From an uncultured Collinsella sp. (GTDB taxonomy: Bacteria; Actinomycetota; Coriobacteriia; Coriobacteriales; Coriobacteriaceae), in NCBI GenBank assembly GCA_905208635.1, contig CAJLPX010000001.1:1-64000 (forward strand): DNA of 64,000 nt, written 5' to 3'. Both the position numbers and the translations under genes were made by a program. A model generated the notes under the pieces. It ran no database searches. It worked only from the letters and a program-made list of their open reading frames with translations, and was not told the origin of the DNA. Shown here piece by piece: positions 18,896 through 27,045 of the stretch. Numbering within the stretch: position 1 is the first letter of the stretch; each line of letters starts with the position of its first letter.

Positions 18896-19088
18896 GTTTC
18901 TCCTTTTTCCATGCGACCGGTCGGCTGCAGGCCTCGTAGGACCCAGCCCAACCTTGGGCGCCCAATACTGGGGAAGTATCTTAACGCACTTTGACTGCTA
19001 CAATGCATGGTTTAGAAAGAGCACACGAGGGTTTGACGCAGGCTTTGCGTTTGCCCAGCAAACACTTTAGCAGGGAGACGTGGAGCAC

Positions 19089-19436
19089 ATGGAGTACAAG
19101 ACGACGGCAAAGTTGGTCATTCAAGCGTGCGACAAAGACCTGCCGGGCGTGTTTGGCCACGGCTGTGTCTTGCTGCTGCAGGGTATTGACCGAGAGCATT
19201 CGCTCAACCGCGCCGCCAAAAGCATGGGCATGGCGTATTCCAAGGCCTGGCGCATCGTGAACGAGGCCGAAGGACAGCTGGGCTGCAAGCTCATCGAGCG
19301 CGACGGCGCCCGCGGATCCACGCTCACGCCGGCCGGCGAGCGAGCCATAGCGGTCTACGAGGAGCTACAGGCCGATATCAACAACGTCATCGCTGCCAAG
19401 GCCGACGCCCTCATCGCCAACATCAACGCGGAGTAG
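19089..19436 (+). CDS. ModE-like winged-helix regulator (LysR-type N-domain only)
   Basis: A small DNA-binding protein of about 115 aa. GVFGHGCVLLLQGIDREHSLNRAAKSMGMAYSKAWRIVNEAEGQLG followed by GSTLTPAGE is the winged helix-turn-helix of ModE. The molybdate-binding TOBE domains are missing, as in many single-domain ModE homologues. A GTG at 19080 is also possible, but its GGGAG is only two nt away, so ATG 19089 is preferred. Neighbours give no molybdenum context, so the regulated genes are unknown. Confidence 0.8.
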   Translation: MEYKTTAKLVIQACDKDLPGVFGHGCVLLLQGIDREHSLNRAAKSMGMAYSKAWRIVNEAEGQLGCKLIERDGARGSTLTPAGERAIAVYEELQADINNVIAAKADALIANINAE

Positions 19437-19486
19437 TCCTTTTGGGCGGTTTTTAGCCCACAGCGCCCTCGGGTTGAGGCTCGCGC

Positions 19487-19642
19487 CACAAAACGGGCCC
19501 ATCTACTACGTTTAGTTGAATACCCACGACCATACCGGACATTATGAAATTAAAACCGCTGGTAAACAGCTTGGTAATTTTCAAAATAGGCGGGTGTGGT
19601 CGACCCCTATTGCTTAAACGTAGTAAATAGACCGTTTTCGTG
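19487..19642 (-). repeat. Hairpin-type intergenic repeat, copy 1 (inverted)
   Basis: Terminal arms ATCTACTACGTTTA (19501-19514) and TAAACGTAGTAAAT (19615-19628) are complementary with one mismatch; outer CACAAAACGG / CCGTTTTCGTG also pair imperfectly. Its reverse complement aligns with the element at 62652-62811 through the arms, GGTCGACC, TTTTGAAAAT and the core GCGGTTTTAATTTCA. It fills most of the 222-bp gap between the ModE-like gene and the next gene; no ORF is evident. Confidence 0.75.
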
Positions 19643-19659
19643 ACATAGACCCCGATTAG

Positions 19660-20652
19660 CTACTTGCGAAGGGCGTTATCGAGAGTGGCAGCCACCTGCA
19701 AAGGGTCGTCGGTGCCGGCGAAGAGGCGGATGGTTCCCCCCTGCTTGCCGCGTGGGGCCGAAAGGCGTGTCGTTGCGCCGCCGGCGGGCGACGTGCGGAA
19801 CTCCCCCGGCAATGTGTCGAACAGCTCACCCGCACTTCGCACGATAAGGTCAAACTCAACTGCCGGGCCAAAGCCGTGCTCGAGGATTCCCGTTGCAACC
19901 GCATGATCGGGATGCGAACCCAGCCCAGGATAGCGAACGTTACACACCATCTCGTTAGCAGCCAGATACTCGGCCAGAGCACGGGCGCGATCGAAGTGCG
20001 CCTGCATGCGAGCATCGAGCGAGGACAGCCCGCGTTCTAGCACGTCGGTCTCCTCGGCAGACAGGTCAAGCGCGGGCGCACCGCAGCCCGCAAACAACGC
20101 GTGCGCGCACTCTGCGGCGGCATCCACGCGATGGCGCTTAAGCTGCGAGCGCGCCACCGAAGCGGCGACGAGCTTGCGCGGCGCAACGCCGGCACACACG
20201 CGGTCGAGCGCCTCGAGCGAAAGCACGGCGCCCAGACGCAACGGGTTGCACCCAAAGACGCCCGACACAGTGTTATCAACCACGAGCAGCGCATGCGACT
20301 CACGAGCCGCGCGGCCCAGAGCGCGAAGGTCGGGCACACGCAGACCAAACCCGCCGATGGAGTTGACGAACCACCACAGGTGCGGCCCCTCGGCATCAAA
20401 CGAAGCATCAAAGCCCTCGGACGCAGCAGCAAACGCCGCAGCCGCGGGCTCCCCCACCAGCGCAACATCGTAGCCATCAAAGCCGCAGGCAAACGCATCG
20501 GCAAAGTCGTCCGCAAAGGCCACCAAGCGATCGCCGGGCTGCACAATCCCCAGCATCGACAGCGCCGCCGGCACATGCGAGGCCGCAACAAGACGCGCCT
20601 CACGCGCACCAGCCCTTGCAGCCCAGGCCTCTTCTAACTGTTGCACGTCCAC
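19660..20652 (-). CDS. Cys/Met-metabolism PLP-fold protein, apparently without catalytic lysine
   Basis: Related to cystathionine gamma-synthase/O-acetylhomoserine lyases: LLVVDNTVSGVFGCNPLRLGA parallels the VDNTFATP...NPL.LGAD region, and the C terminus (TRLSAPRGKQGGTIRLFAGTDDPLQVAATLDNAL) parallels the substrate-carboxylate Arg region. In the position of the SATK lysine loop the sequence reads SLEALDRVCAG, with Arg where the PLP-binding Lys should be. At 330 aa it is shorter than the usual 380-400 and lacks much of the N terminus. It may be inactive, structural or regulatory. It stands alone between two intergenic repeats. Confidence 0.7.
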   Translation of the reverse strand: MDVQQLEEAWAARAGAREARLVAASHVPAALSMLGIVQPGDRLVAFADDFADAFACGFDGYDVALVGEPAAAAFAAASEGFDASFDAEGPHLWWFVNSIGGFGLRVPDLRALGRAARESHALLVVDNTVSGVFGCNPLRLGAVLSLEALDRVCAGVAPRKLVAASVARSQLKRHRVDAAAECAHALFAGCGAPALDLSAEETDVLERGLSSLDARMQAHFDRARALAEYLAANEMVCNVRYPGLGSHPDHAVATGILEHGFGPAVEFDLIVRSAGELFDTLPGEFRTSPAGGATTRLSAPRGKQGGTIRLFAGTDDPLQVAATLDNALRK

Positions 20653-20863
20653 GAGACACCGTCCCTTAAATAATAAAACTGAACCAAATTAGCCATCCTG
20701 GAAGAGCACGCGCCAGCGAGCGGGCAGCGGTTGTGGCGAGGTGCCGTGAAAGAGGAGCGACGCGTACTTCATGTACGCGAGCGACGGTTTGAGCGGCAGA
20801 TCGCCCGGCAGATGCCCGCGCAGCGTCGAGCGGTCCGGCGTTCGTTAGAACGCCGGAACAAAA
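20653..20863. other. Structured intergenic region with hairpins
   Basis: No convincing gene. It contains CGCGTACTTCATGTACGCG (20761-20779) and a perfect 10-bp hairpin TCCGGCGTTC / GAACGCCGGA with a 4-nt loop (20834-20857). The latter lies just after the DUF4956 stop on the minus strand but lacks a T tract. A plus-strand frame from GTG near 20748 reads about 43 Arg/Glu-rich codons and resembles dispersed Coriobacteria spacer sequence from memory; I do not call it a gene. Confidence 0.4.
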
Positions 20864-21529
20864 TTAGCCGTGATATTCGCCGTTGTACTGGATGAGCGTC
20901 AGGTCCTCAACGCCGTCGAGCGCGCGAATCGCATCGGCGTAGGGCATGTCAACGCCGTCCGAGAACACCTCGACGGCCATCTCGACCTTGTCACCGCGCA
21001 TGGTCTTGGACTTGACGGAAAACTTGGTGCGCCCAAATGCACGCACGATATCGTCGCCGGTGGTCTGACCCGTGTAGTGGATGACCATCATGTACACGCG
21101 CGCCTTGTCCTGGTGGCTCGCAAAGCCGGCAATCATCACCACGATCACCACCGCCGTGAGCCCCACGAGCGCATACATACCGGCTCCCGCCGTAATGCCC
21201 GTGGTAATGGACCAAAACAGATACAGCAGGTCGAGCGGGTCCTTGACCGCCGTACGGTAGCGGACGATAGACAGAGCACCGACCATACCGAGCGAGATGA
21301 CCACATTCGTCGAGATCGCGAGCGTGACCATGCAGGTGAGCACGCACATGCCCACGAGCGTTACAGCAAAACTGCGCGAATAGACCACGCCGGTAAAAAA
21401 GCGCTTGTACACGTAATAGATCAGGATGCCCATGGCGAGCGCCACAAGCAGCGAAAGGCCGATCTTGGCAGGGTCGACCTGGCCAAACGCCTCCAAGACG
21501 GAGTTCTTAAAAAAGTCCCTGGTGCTCAT
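20864..21529 (-). CDS. DUF4956 membrane protein
   Basis: A 221-aa integral membrane protein. Three to four hydrophobic segments (about residues 25-40, 52-75, 78-95, 112-135) are followed by a soluble alpha/beta C terminus. The signature SLGMVGALSIVRYRTAVKDPLDLLYLFWSI is typical of DUF4956. Function is unknown; in many bacteria it sits beside VTC-type polyphosphate polymerase and CotH genes, exactly as here. It is last in the operon, 3 nt after the VTC gene. Confidence 0.85.
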   Translation of the reverse strand: MSTRDFFKNSVLEAFGQVDPAKIGLSLLVALAMGILIYYVYKRFFTGVVYSRSFAVTLVGMCVLTCMVTLAISTNVVISLGMVGALSIVRYRTAVKDPLDLLYLFWSITTGITAGAGMYALVGLTAVVIVVMIAGFASHQDKARVYMMVIHYTGQTTGDDIVRAFGRTKFSVKSKTMRGDKVEMAVEVFSDGVDMPYADAIRALDGVEDLTLIQYNGEYHG

Positions 21530-21532
21530 GGT

Positions 21533-22324
21533 CTAAATATCCCCTCGGTTCCCAAAATCCGATTCCCAGTAGTTAAAACCGCGCAGGTAGGCGGTCTTGT
21601 CATAACACAGGCAGTACTTAGAGACCGCCGTGAGTTCGGCCGCACCTGGCGGCACCATATCGCGCACCAGCTGTGGGCAAAACTCGGTAAACTTGACCTC
21701 CATCACCAGCTTGCCGGGCTCCAGCACGGGCAACGCGGGCAACGTCGCGTCAAAGATGTCAAAGCTTCCCACCGCCGCACGCACGTTGCTATCAAAGGTA
21801 ATGCGCACGGTGCCCTCGTCCATCACCCACGGCTCACGCTCGTAGTCCACGATGGTCCGCGGGCGCATCATGTTGCAGATGCACTCGATGTAGAACTCGC
21901 GACAGAGCGGATAAGGGCTCCTCAGCAAAAAGTCGTAGTCGCCGGCCAGAATCTGCTCAAACTCGCCACGCGTGAGTGGCGCGTCCTCCTTGTAGATCCA
22001 GCTGCCGTACTTCTTTTTGCGCTCGAGCTTAATCACCTTGTCGCCGCCGTTATAGATGCGCACGCGATATTTTTTTCGCATAAGAATACCGGCGTCTTTT
22101 TCCTCGTAGGCCGAGTTGCAGTAGTCGTCAAAGTACAGGCTGCGAATGGTGTAAACACCCGCCCGCGCATACTTGTCCAGTTTAAAAACCGGCGCCATGC
22201 GGCAGGCAAGCGCAGCGTGCTCGCCCTCGTTAATGAGATATTTGAGCTCGTGGCGGTAACGCTCCTGCGTGGCACGCACAGGCGGAGCCGTAAGGCGCTC
22301 AAGCAGCGCGCTAGCCCTCCTCAT
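21533..22324 (-). CDS. VTC-domain polyphosphate polymerase-like protein
   Basis: The 263-aa protein shows VTC tunnel-domain landmarks: RHELKYLIN (basic entry motif), TIRSLYFDD, KYRVRIYNGGDKVIKLERKKKYGSWIYKEDAPLT, and VMEVKFTEFCPQLVRDM. Eukaryotic VTC4 makes polyphosphate from ATP; the bacterial substrate is not established. Its start overlaps the end of the CotH gene by 14 nt, indicating translational coupling. The link to the Pel-like genes upstream may reflect modification of the same surface polymer, which is inference. Confidence 0.85.
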   Translation of the reverse strand: MRRASALLERLTAPPVRATQERYRHELKYLINEGEHAALACRMAPVFKLDKYARAGVYTIRSLYFDDYCNSAYEEKDAGILMRKKYRVRIYNGGDKVIKLERKKKYGSWIYKEDAPLTRGEFEQILAGDYDFLLRSPYPLCREFYIECICNMMRPRTIVDYEREPWVMDEGTVRITFDSNVRAAVGSFDIFDATLPALPVLEPGKLVMEVKFTEFCPQLVRDMVPPGAAELTAVSKYCLCYDKTAYLRGFNYWESDFGNRGDI

Positions 22325-24080
22325 ACGTGTCCTCCACGACCTTACCGCCGTCCTGCACGTAAAAACACTTCATGCCGTAGTGCTTGCCGTCGTCGGTCAC
22401 ATAGTAGTCAAACGCATCTTGTGTATAGCCGTCGGAGTTGGTGGCGCGCACGCGCGCAAAATACTGGCCGGCATCGGGCGCATCGCAGGTCACTTCGGGC
22501 AGTAGCACGTCCTCGGCCTTAAAAAGCACGTCGCTTATGGCATAGTCGCGCGCCAGCTCCACGGTATAACGAATGTCACGCGCCTTAAAGTCGTAGGACG
22601 CATCCCAGTTAATGCGCAGCTTACCGTTATCGATCTGCGGCACGCCAATGTAGAACGGCATGGGCTTTTTATAGCTCTCGCGAAAGCTCTTGTAGTTTTC
22701 CTCAATCTCGGAGGGAATCTCCGCGGCAATCTGTTCGTATTCGTCCTTGGTGACGGGCAGATTCTCCAGGTCGGGCGCAGCAAAGACGAGCGGCTCCGTG
22801 ACCTCGCGATAATGCTCGATCATCTTACTCAGTCGCTCCTCGGTCAAATACGAGCGCAGGTCCTTGACGGCGCGGTCGAGCTCACTGCGAAACGCCTTAC
22901 TGCGCAGCGCACGATTGAATAGCACGTTGCCCCAGTAGTTGCTTACGCCGCGCTCCCAGCTCGCATAGTCCGAGAACCCCTTCAGGCTCAGCTCAAGCTT
23001 ACGCAGCATGCCGTCGTTATCCCAATCTAAAAAGTACCAGGTATTTGAGTTGAGCGGGCTGTACAGATAACAGTTACGGTTCTGAGTATCGCAGTTGCCC
23101 GTCAGGATCTGAAACGCCAGCCAATAGACCAGATTCTCGGTATCAAAGTAGGTGTCGAGCACCTCATCGATCTTTTGCGATTCGTCGTTGAGCGCATCGA
23201 GCATCTCGATGAGCTTGGTGTGGTCCGTATCGCCCTTAATCTCAAGCATGCCCTCAAAGTTTGCCTGGTTGTAGTCGGGATCGTCGGCAAGCTTAACGGT
23301 GTCCTCGTAGCGATGGAAATCAAAGCTGTTCACCTTGTACAGGTGCCCGCTCTTATCCAGGCCATGTGCCTTAAGCGCCGTCTTGTTGAGCTGCTCCACC
23401 TGTGTATACAGGCCGTAGTCCTCAAAGGTATCGTTGGACTTTTCGGTCTGGTCGCACACCCACAGATGCACAAACTGCGTGCGCAGGCCCATCATCTGGG
23501 GAATCCCGCGGATAAGGTCGTAGGCCATCTTGTTACGAAAACGCATACCCTCGCCCATGTGCTTGTTGAGCGCAATCGCGCGCTGTTGACGCCAGGTGCC
23601 CTTGCCTTTTTTGAGCTCCACCTTGTAATTCTTTTGCGTGTAGGAGCTCGATGTCTGACCGCGCACCTGCACGGTGGCATTGGGCGCTTCCTCGCCATAG
23701 CCAACCTCGCCGGCCACCGGGCCGTCTTCGTCGCCCGCCTGCAGCAGGCCCATAACCTGATAGCGCGTCACGCCCATGTCGGCATAGTCATACACCGAGT
23801 ACGTGTTGATCTCGACCCAGCTATGGTCCGTGTTCTCGGAACTGTTGCCGCGAGAGACCGTCAGATACATGGTCACAATGCCCGAGTCATCATAGACCTC
23901 GTACAGCTCGTCCTTATCGCGCAGATGCTTGGACTGGTCGGAGGCCGCGGCCTTTTTAATCTTGTCCTGCTTTTTTACCTTATTTGTTGAGGATCCGTCC
24001 TGAGATGAGCAGCCCGAAAGCAGCAGCGCGCCGGCAGCGGCCTCGATCAGACAGCGGCGAGACATCAACTTATCGATCAT
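22311..24080 (-). CDS. CotH-family lipoprotein (secreted kinase-like)
   Basis: A 589-aa protein with an N-terminal lipoprotein signal: basic start, hydrophobic run, and lipobox LLLSGC at about residue 24. The CotH domain shows QTSSSYTQKNYKVELKKG, RFRNKMAYDLIRG, EDYGLYTQVEQLNK and WYFLDWDNDGML with its aspartate pair. Spore-coat CotH is an atypical protein kinase; the extracellular substrate here is unknown. A C-terminal fibronectin-like region (about 490-570) follows. It overlaps pelG by 11 nt and the VTC gene by 14 nt, so it is part of the Pel-like operon. Confidence 0.85.
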   Translation of the reverse strand: MIDKLMSRRCLIEAAAGALLLSGCSSQDGSSTNKVKKQDKIKKAAASDQSKHLRDKDELYEVYDDSGIVTMYLTVSRGNSSENTDHSWVEINTYSVYDYADMGVTRYQVMGLLQAGDEDGPVAGEVGYGEEAPNATVQVRGQTSSSYTQKNYKVELKKGKGTWRQQRAIALNKHMGEGMRFRNKMAYDLIRGIPQMMGLRTQFVHLWVCDQTEKSNDTFEDYGLYTQVEQLNKTALKAHGLDKSGHLYKVNSFDFHRYEDTVKLADDPDYNQANFEGMLEIKGDTDHTKLIEMLDALNDESQKIDEVLDTYFDTENLVYWLAFQILTGNCDTQNRNCYLYSPLNSNTWYFLDWDNDGMLRKLELSLKGFSDYASWERGVSNYWGNVLFNRALRSKAFRSELDRAVKDLRSYLTEERLSKMIEHYREVTEPLVFAAPDLENLPVTKDEYEQIAAEIPSEIEENYKSFRESYKKPMPFYIGVPQIDNGKLRINWDASYDFKARDIRYTVELARDYAISDVLFKAEDVLLPEVTCDAPDAGQYFARVRATNSDGYTQDAFDYYVTDDGKHYGMKCFYVQDGGKVVEDTYEEG

Positions 24081-25614
24081 CAGAACCTCCCCAATGGTTG
24101 CGATACACGCGAACTACTGCGCGCTGAAACGCGCCGTGCGGCACGCCCTTGCGGCGGCACTCCTCATAGCGCTGCTCGGCACGGTCGAGCAAGCGGCCCA
24201 GCTGTGTAAAGCGACCCGTTTTGTCGGTCGCCACAATGGGCTGCTGGCTCAGGATACGATACGGCAAGTTGGCGGTATAGGTATCGAGCCGCAGCAGGGC
24301 CACGATAAAAAACACCACCGCACCCAACAAAAAGCCAAAGCCGTAAAACTGCTGCGGCAAAAGCAACGACACGGCGGTCGCCAGCCCTGCCACACCGGCA
24401 AACAGGCCCGAGGCCAGAACGGCTCCCTTGTAGTCGGTAAAGTACAGCAAGATCAGCAGGATTGTGTTGCCCACGGCATACAGGCCGTAGCCTACGCATA
24501 ACGTGCGAAAATACCCGTGCATAAGATTGTTAAAGCCCAGCGGCAGGGCCGAGAGCACTGTGGTCTCGAGCGAAATGACCGCCGCGGTCACAAACAGCTG
24601 CTTGAGCGCACAAAAGCGCAGTTCGCTGTTGAGCGTGGAAAGCATCTCCTCCTCGGCCACCACAATATCGCCCACCACGCCGCCGTCGTTAAACAGGCTG
24701 TAGTAGTCACGGTAGCGCGGATAGAAATTGACCTCGACCGACACCACAAAGTTGACGGTCGTGACGAGTGTGGTCAAAAACGCAATGAGTGCCGGCACGT
24801 CATGGTAAGGAGCCCCGTAAAACAGGCCTTTGATCTGCACGCCAATAGGGTCCGCCCAGATAATAACCAGGTGTGCGAAAAGCCCCAAGTTGGTAAACAG
24901 CCCCGTAAGCGCAAGCGGCATAAATTGGTCGAGCCAGCGCAAAAAACGCCAGGGACTCCGGTCACTCCGTGGAAAATACCGGTACAGCAGTACCACATCC
25001 CAGGCGAGCATGACGCCGTAGCCTAGGGCGATTGAAGCCAACAGGCCCTCGACCGGCGGCAGCCCAAGTGCCAGCGCGGCCAGGGCGCACAGGCATGCCA
25101 CACCAATGGCAGCCGCAAAGCTACACAGGATACCGCGGTAATCCTTGATGGCCGTGAGGTAACTCATACCGTTCCAGTTGACGATCATAATGTTGAAAAG
25201 CCACAGGCACAGCAGCCCCTGCAGCAGCGTGGCGCCCGAGAACAGCAAAAAGACGCCGTAGAGCACCGTGCCCGCAACGAGCATGATGGCATTAGATCCC
25301 CAAAACGAAGGCAGGATCTCATCCTCGCGTTCGGCAAAGAGCATGTCGGCCAAAAAGCGCGTGACGGGCATGGAAAAAAAGCTTGTGAGCGTAAGCGACG
25401 CCAGCAGCGTATAGGTCACCATGCACACCAGCAGATCCTGGTTGGCGCGGCCCACACCCCACAGACCGCACAGCACCAAGATACCCACCTGGAGCAGCAC
25501 GCCAAGCAGCATGGGGCCCGTGCACACAATGCCGGCGTAGCCATAGGCGCGCATCGTAGCAAACAGACCCTTGCGCCTAAACAGGCGTTTGAGCTCAAAA
25601 CCGATTCCGGCCAC
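24070..25614 (-). CDS. pelG: PelG-like exopolysaccharide transporter
   Basis: A polytopic membrane protein of 514 aa with about 12 hydrophobic segments, starting MAGIGFELKRLFRRKGLF, which matches the PelG N terminus. PelG is a MATE/flippase-type partner of PelF and, with PelD and PelE, forms the inner-membrane Pel synthase. ATG is 3 nt after the pelF stop. The C-terminal tail after the last membrane segment is charged (RLLDRAEQRYEECRRKG). Confidence 0.88.
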   Translation of the reverse strand: MAGIGFELKRLFRRKGLFATMRAYGYAGIVCTGPMLLGVLLQVGILVLCGLWGVGRANQDLLVCMVTYTLLASLTLTSFFSMPVTRFLADMLFAEREDEILPSFWGSNAIMLVAGTVLYGVFLLFSGATLLQGLLCLWLFNIMIVNWNGMSYLTAIKDYRGILCSFAAAIGVACLCALAALALGLPPVEGLLASIALGYGVMLAWDVVLLYRYFPRSDRSPWRFLRWLDQFMPLALTGLFTNLGLFAHLVIIWADPIGVQIKGLFYGAPYHDVPALIAFLTTLVTTVNFVVSVEVNFYPRYRDYYSLFNDGGVVGDIVVAEEEMLSTLNSELRFCALKQLFVTAAVISLETTVLSALPLGFNNLMHGYFRTLCVGYGLYAVGNTILLILLYFTDYKGAVLASGLFAGVAGLATAVSLLLPQQFYGFGFLLGAVVFFIVALLRLDTYTANLPYRILSQQPIVATDKTGRFTQLGRLLDRAEQRYEECRRKGVPHGAFQRAVVRVYRNHWGGSDDR

Positions 25615-25617
25615 CGG

Positions 25618-27045
25618 CTACTCCCCCTCTCTGGGCAGGTCAAACGCACGCGCCGTCTCGTCGTACAGCGCGCGATAGTTGGCGAGCATCTGCTCGTGCA
25701 AAAAGTACGTGGCAACGCGACGCTGGCCGCGCTCCCCCATCTCAATGCGGCGGGCGCGGCTTGTGCACATGCGCTCCATGGCATCGGCCAAGCCCTTGCG
25801 ATACATAGGCGGCGTCACAAAACCTGCCACGCCAAAGTCATCGCCCGGAGCGCCTTCGAGCAACTCACGGCAGCAGCCCACCTCGGTCGTCACGCAGGGA
25901 CGACACGCGGCAAGCGACTCCAGCACGCTGAGCGGCTGACCTTCGGAGATGCTCGTCAAAATGGTAAAGTCGAGCTTTTCCATGTACTCGACCACGTTGA
26001 CGCGGCCGGTAAAGATCAGGTCGCTCACGCCCAGGGTATCGACCAGCGCGTGGCACTCGGCGCCGTACTCCTCGTCGTCCACGCCGCCCATAATGTGCAG
26101 GCGCACCTTGGGCAGGCGCTCATGCAGCTCAAAGAACGCATAGATCATGGTCTTGACGTCCTTGATGGGCGCCAGGCGCACCACCGCGCCAATGTCCACC
26201 CAGCCGTCATTGGGCTTTAAGGGAATGTCCTTAAAGCGGTTGAACTGAATGCCGTTGGGAATAACCAGGCATTTGTCCGCATCGCAGCCCATATCGATCT
26301 GCGTCTTGCGGGCGTTATGGAACAAACTCGTCACGCGGAAGGCGCGACGGTAGATCTCCTCCGAAAGCAGGTAGAAAAAGCGAATCCAGCGGTCCTTAAA
26401 CGAGGGCACCACCCAGTCGGCGCGAATGATCTCTTCCTCGCGCTCACGGGTATAGATGCCATGCTCGGTCAGCAGCACCGGCGCATGGTGAACGCTTGAG
26501 CCAAGGCAGGCGAGCAGGCCACCGTAGCCGGTCGAGATGGCATGGTACACATCGGCCACCGGCACCTTGCTGCCCAACAGGTAGAGCACGGGAAGCAACA
26601 TGGAGCGCATGGTGTGGAATGCATCGGCAAAGGGCGTGTAGGGGTACTCGGCCAGGCACACGTCGCGAAAGATATCCATAAATGTGCGACTCTGCAAAAA
26701 TGAGAGCGGATGCACGCGGCGGCGCTGGAAGATATCGAACAGCACGTCCCAGTCCGGATTGGAGAGCGACACCAGGCGGCGTAGCGCCTCGCGCTCGCGG
26801 GCGTTAAAGTCGGCCTCTTCTTGCTCGCCCGAAAGCCGCAGGGCGTCGTCCAGAAACACCTCGTGTACCTCGACCACGTTACCAGGCAGCTCGTAGACAA
26901 ACTTGCCGCGATCGGCAGCATGCGCGCCAATCACCCACAGCACAAACTCGTGCTCGGGCATGGCCTGGATATAGCCATGCATCCAGGTAGATACGCCGCC
27001 GTGCACATAGGGGTAGCAACCCTCGAGTACCAAACAGATTCTCAT
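25618..27045 (-). CDS. pelF: PelF-like glycosyltransferase (GT4)
   Basis: Cytoplasmic GT-B glycosyltransferase that polymerises the Pel backbone in known systems. The N terminus MRICLVLEGCYPYVHGGVSTWMHGYI is typical of PelF. Acceptor-side features (YHAISTGYGGLLACLG) are followed by the GT4 nucleotide-sugar domain with GAVVRLAPIKDVKTMIYAF, FTGRVNVVEYMEKLD and the E-x7-E-like LTSISEGQPLSVLESLA. Length 475 aa is close to PelF. It overlaps the deacetylase gene by 4 nt. Confidence 0.9.
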   Translation of the reverse strand: MRICLVLEGCYPYVHGGVSTWMHGYIQAMPEHEFVLWVIGAHAADRGKFVYELPGNVVEVHEVFLDDALRLSGEQEEADFNAREREALRRLVSLSNPDWDVLFDIFQRRRVHPLSFLQSRTFMDIFRDVCLAEYPYTPFADAFHTMRSMLLPVLYLLGSKVPVADVYHAISTGYGGLLACLGSSVHHAPVLLTEHGIYTREREEEIIRADWVVPSFKDRWIRFFYLLSEEIYRRAFRVTSLFHNARKTQIDMGCDADKCLVIPNGIQFNRFKDIPLKPNDGWVDIGAVVRLAPIKDVKTMIYAFFELHERLPKVRLHIMGGVDDEEYGAECHALVDTLGVSDLIFTGRVNVVEYMEKLDFTILTSISEGQPLSVLESLAACRPCVTTEVGCCRELLEGAPGDDFGVAGFVTPPMYRKGLADAMERMCTSRARRIEMGERGQRRVATYFLHEQMLANYRALYDETARAFDLPREGE

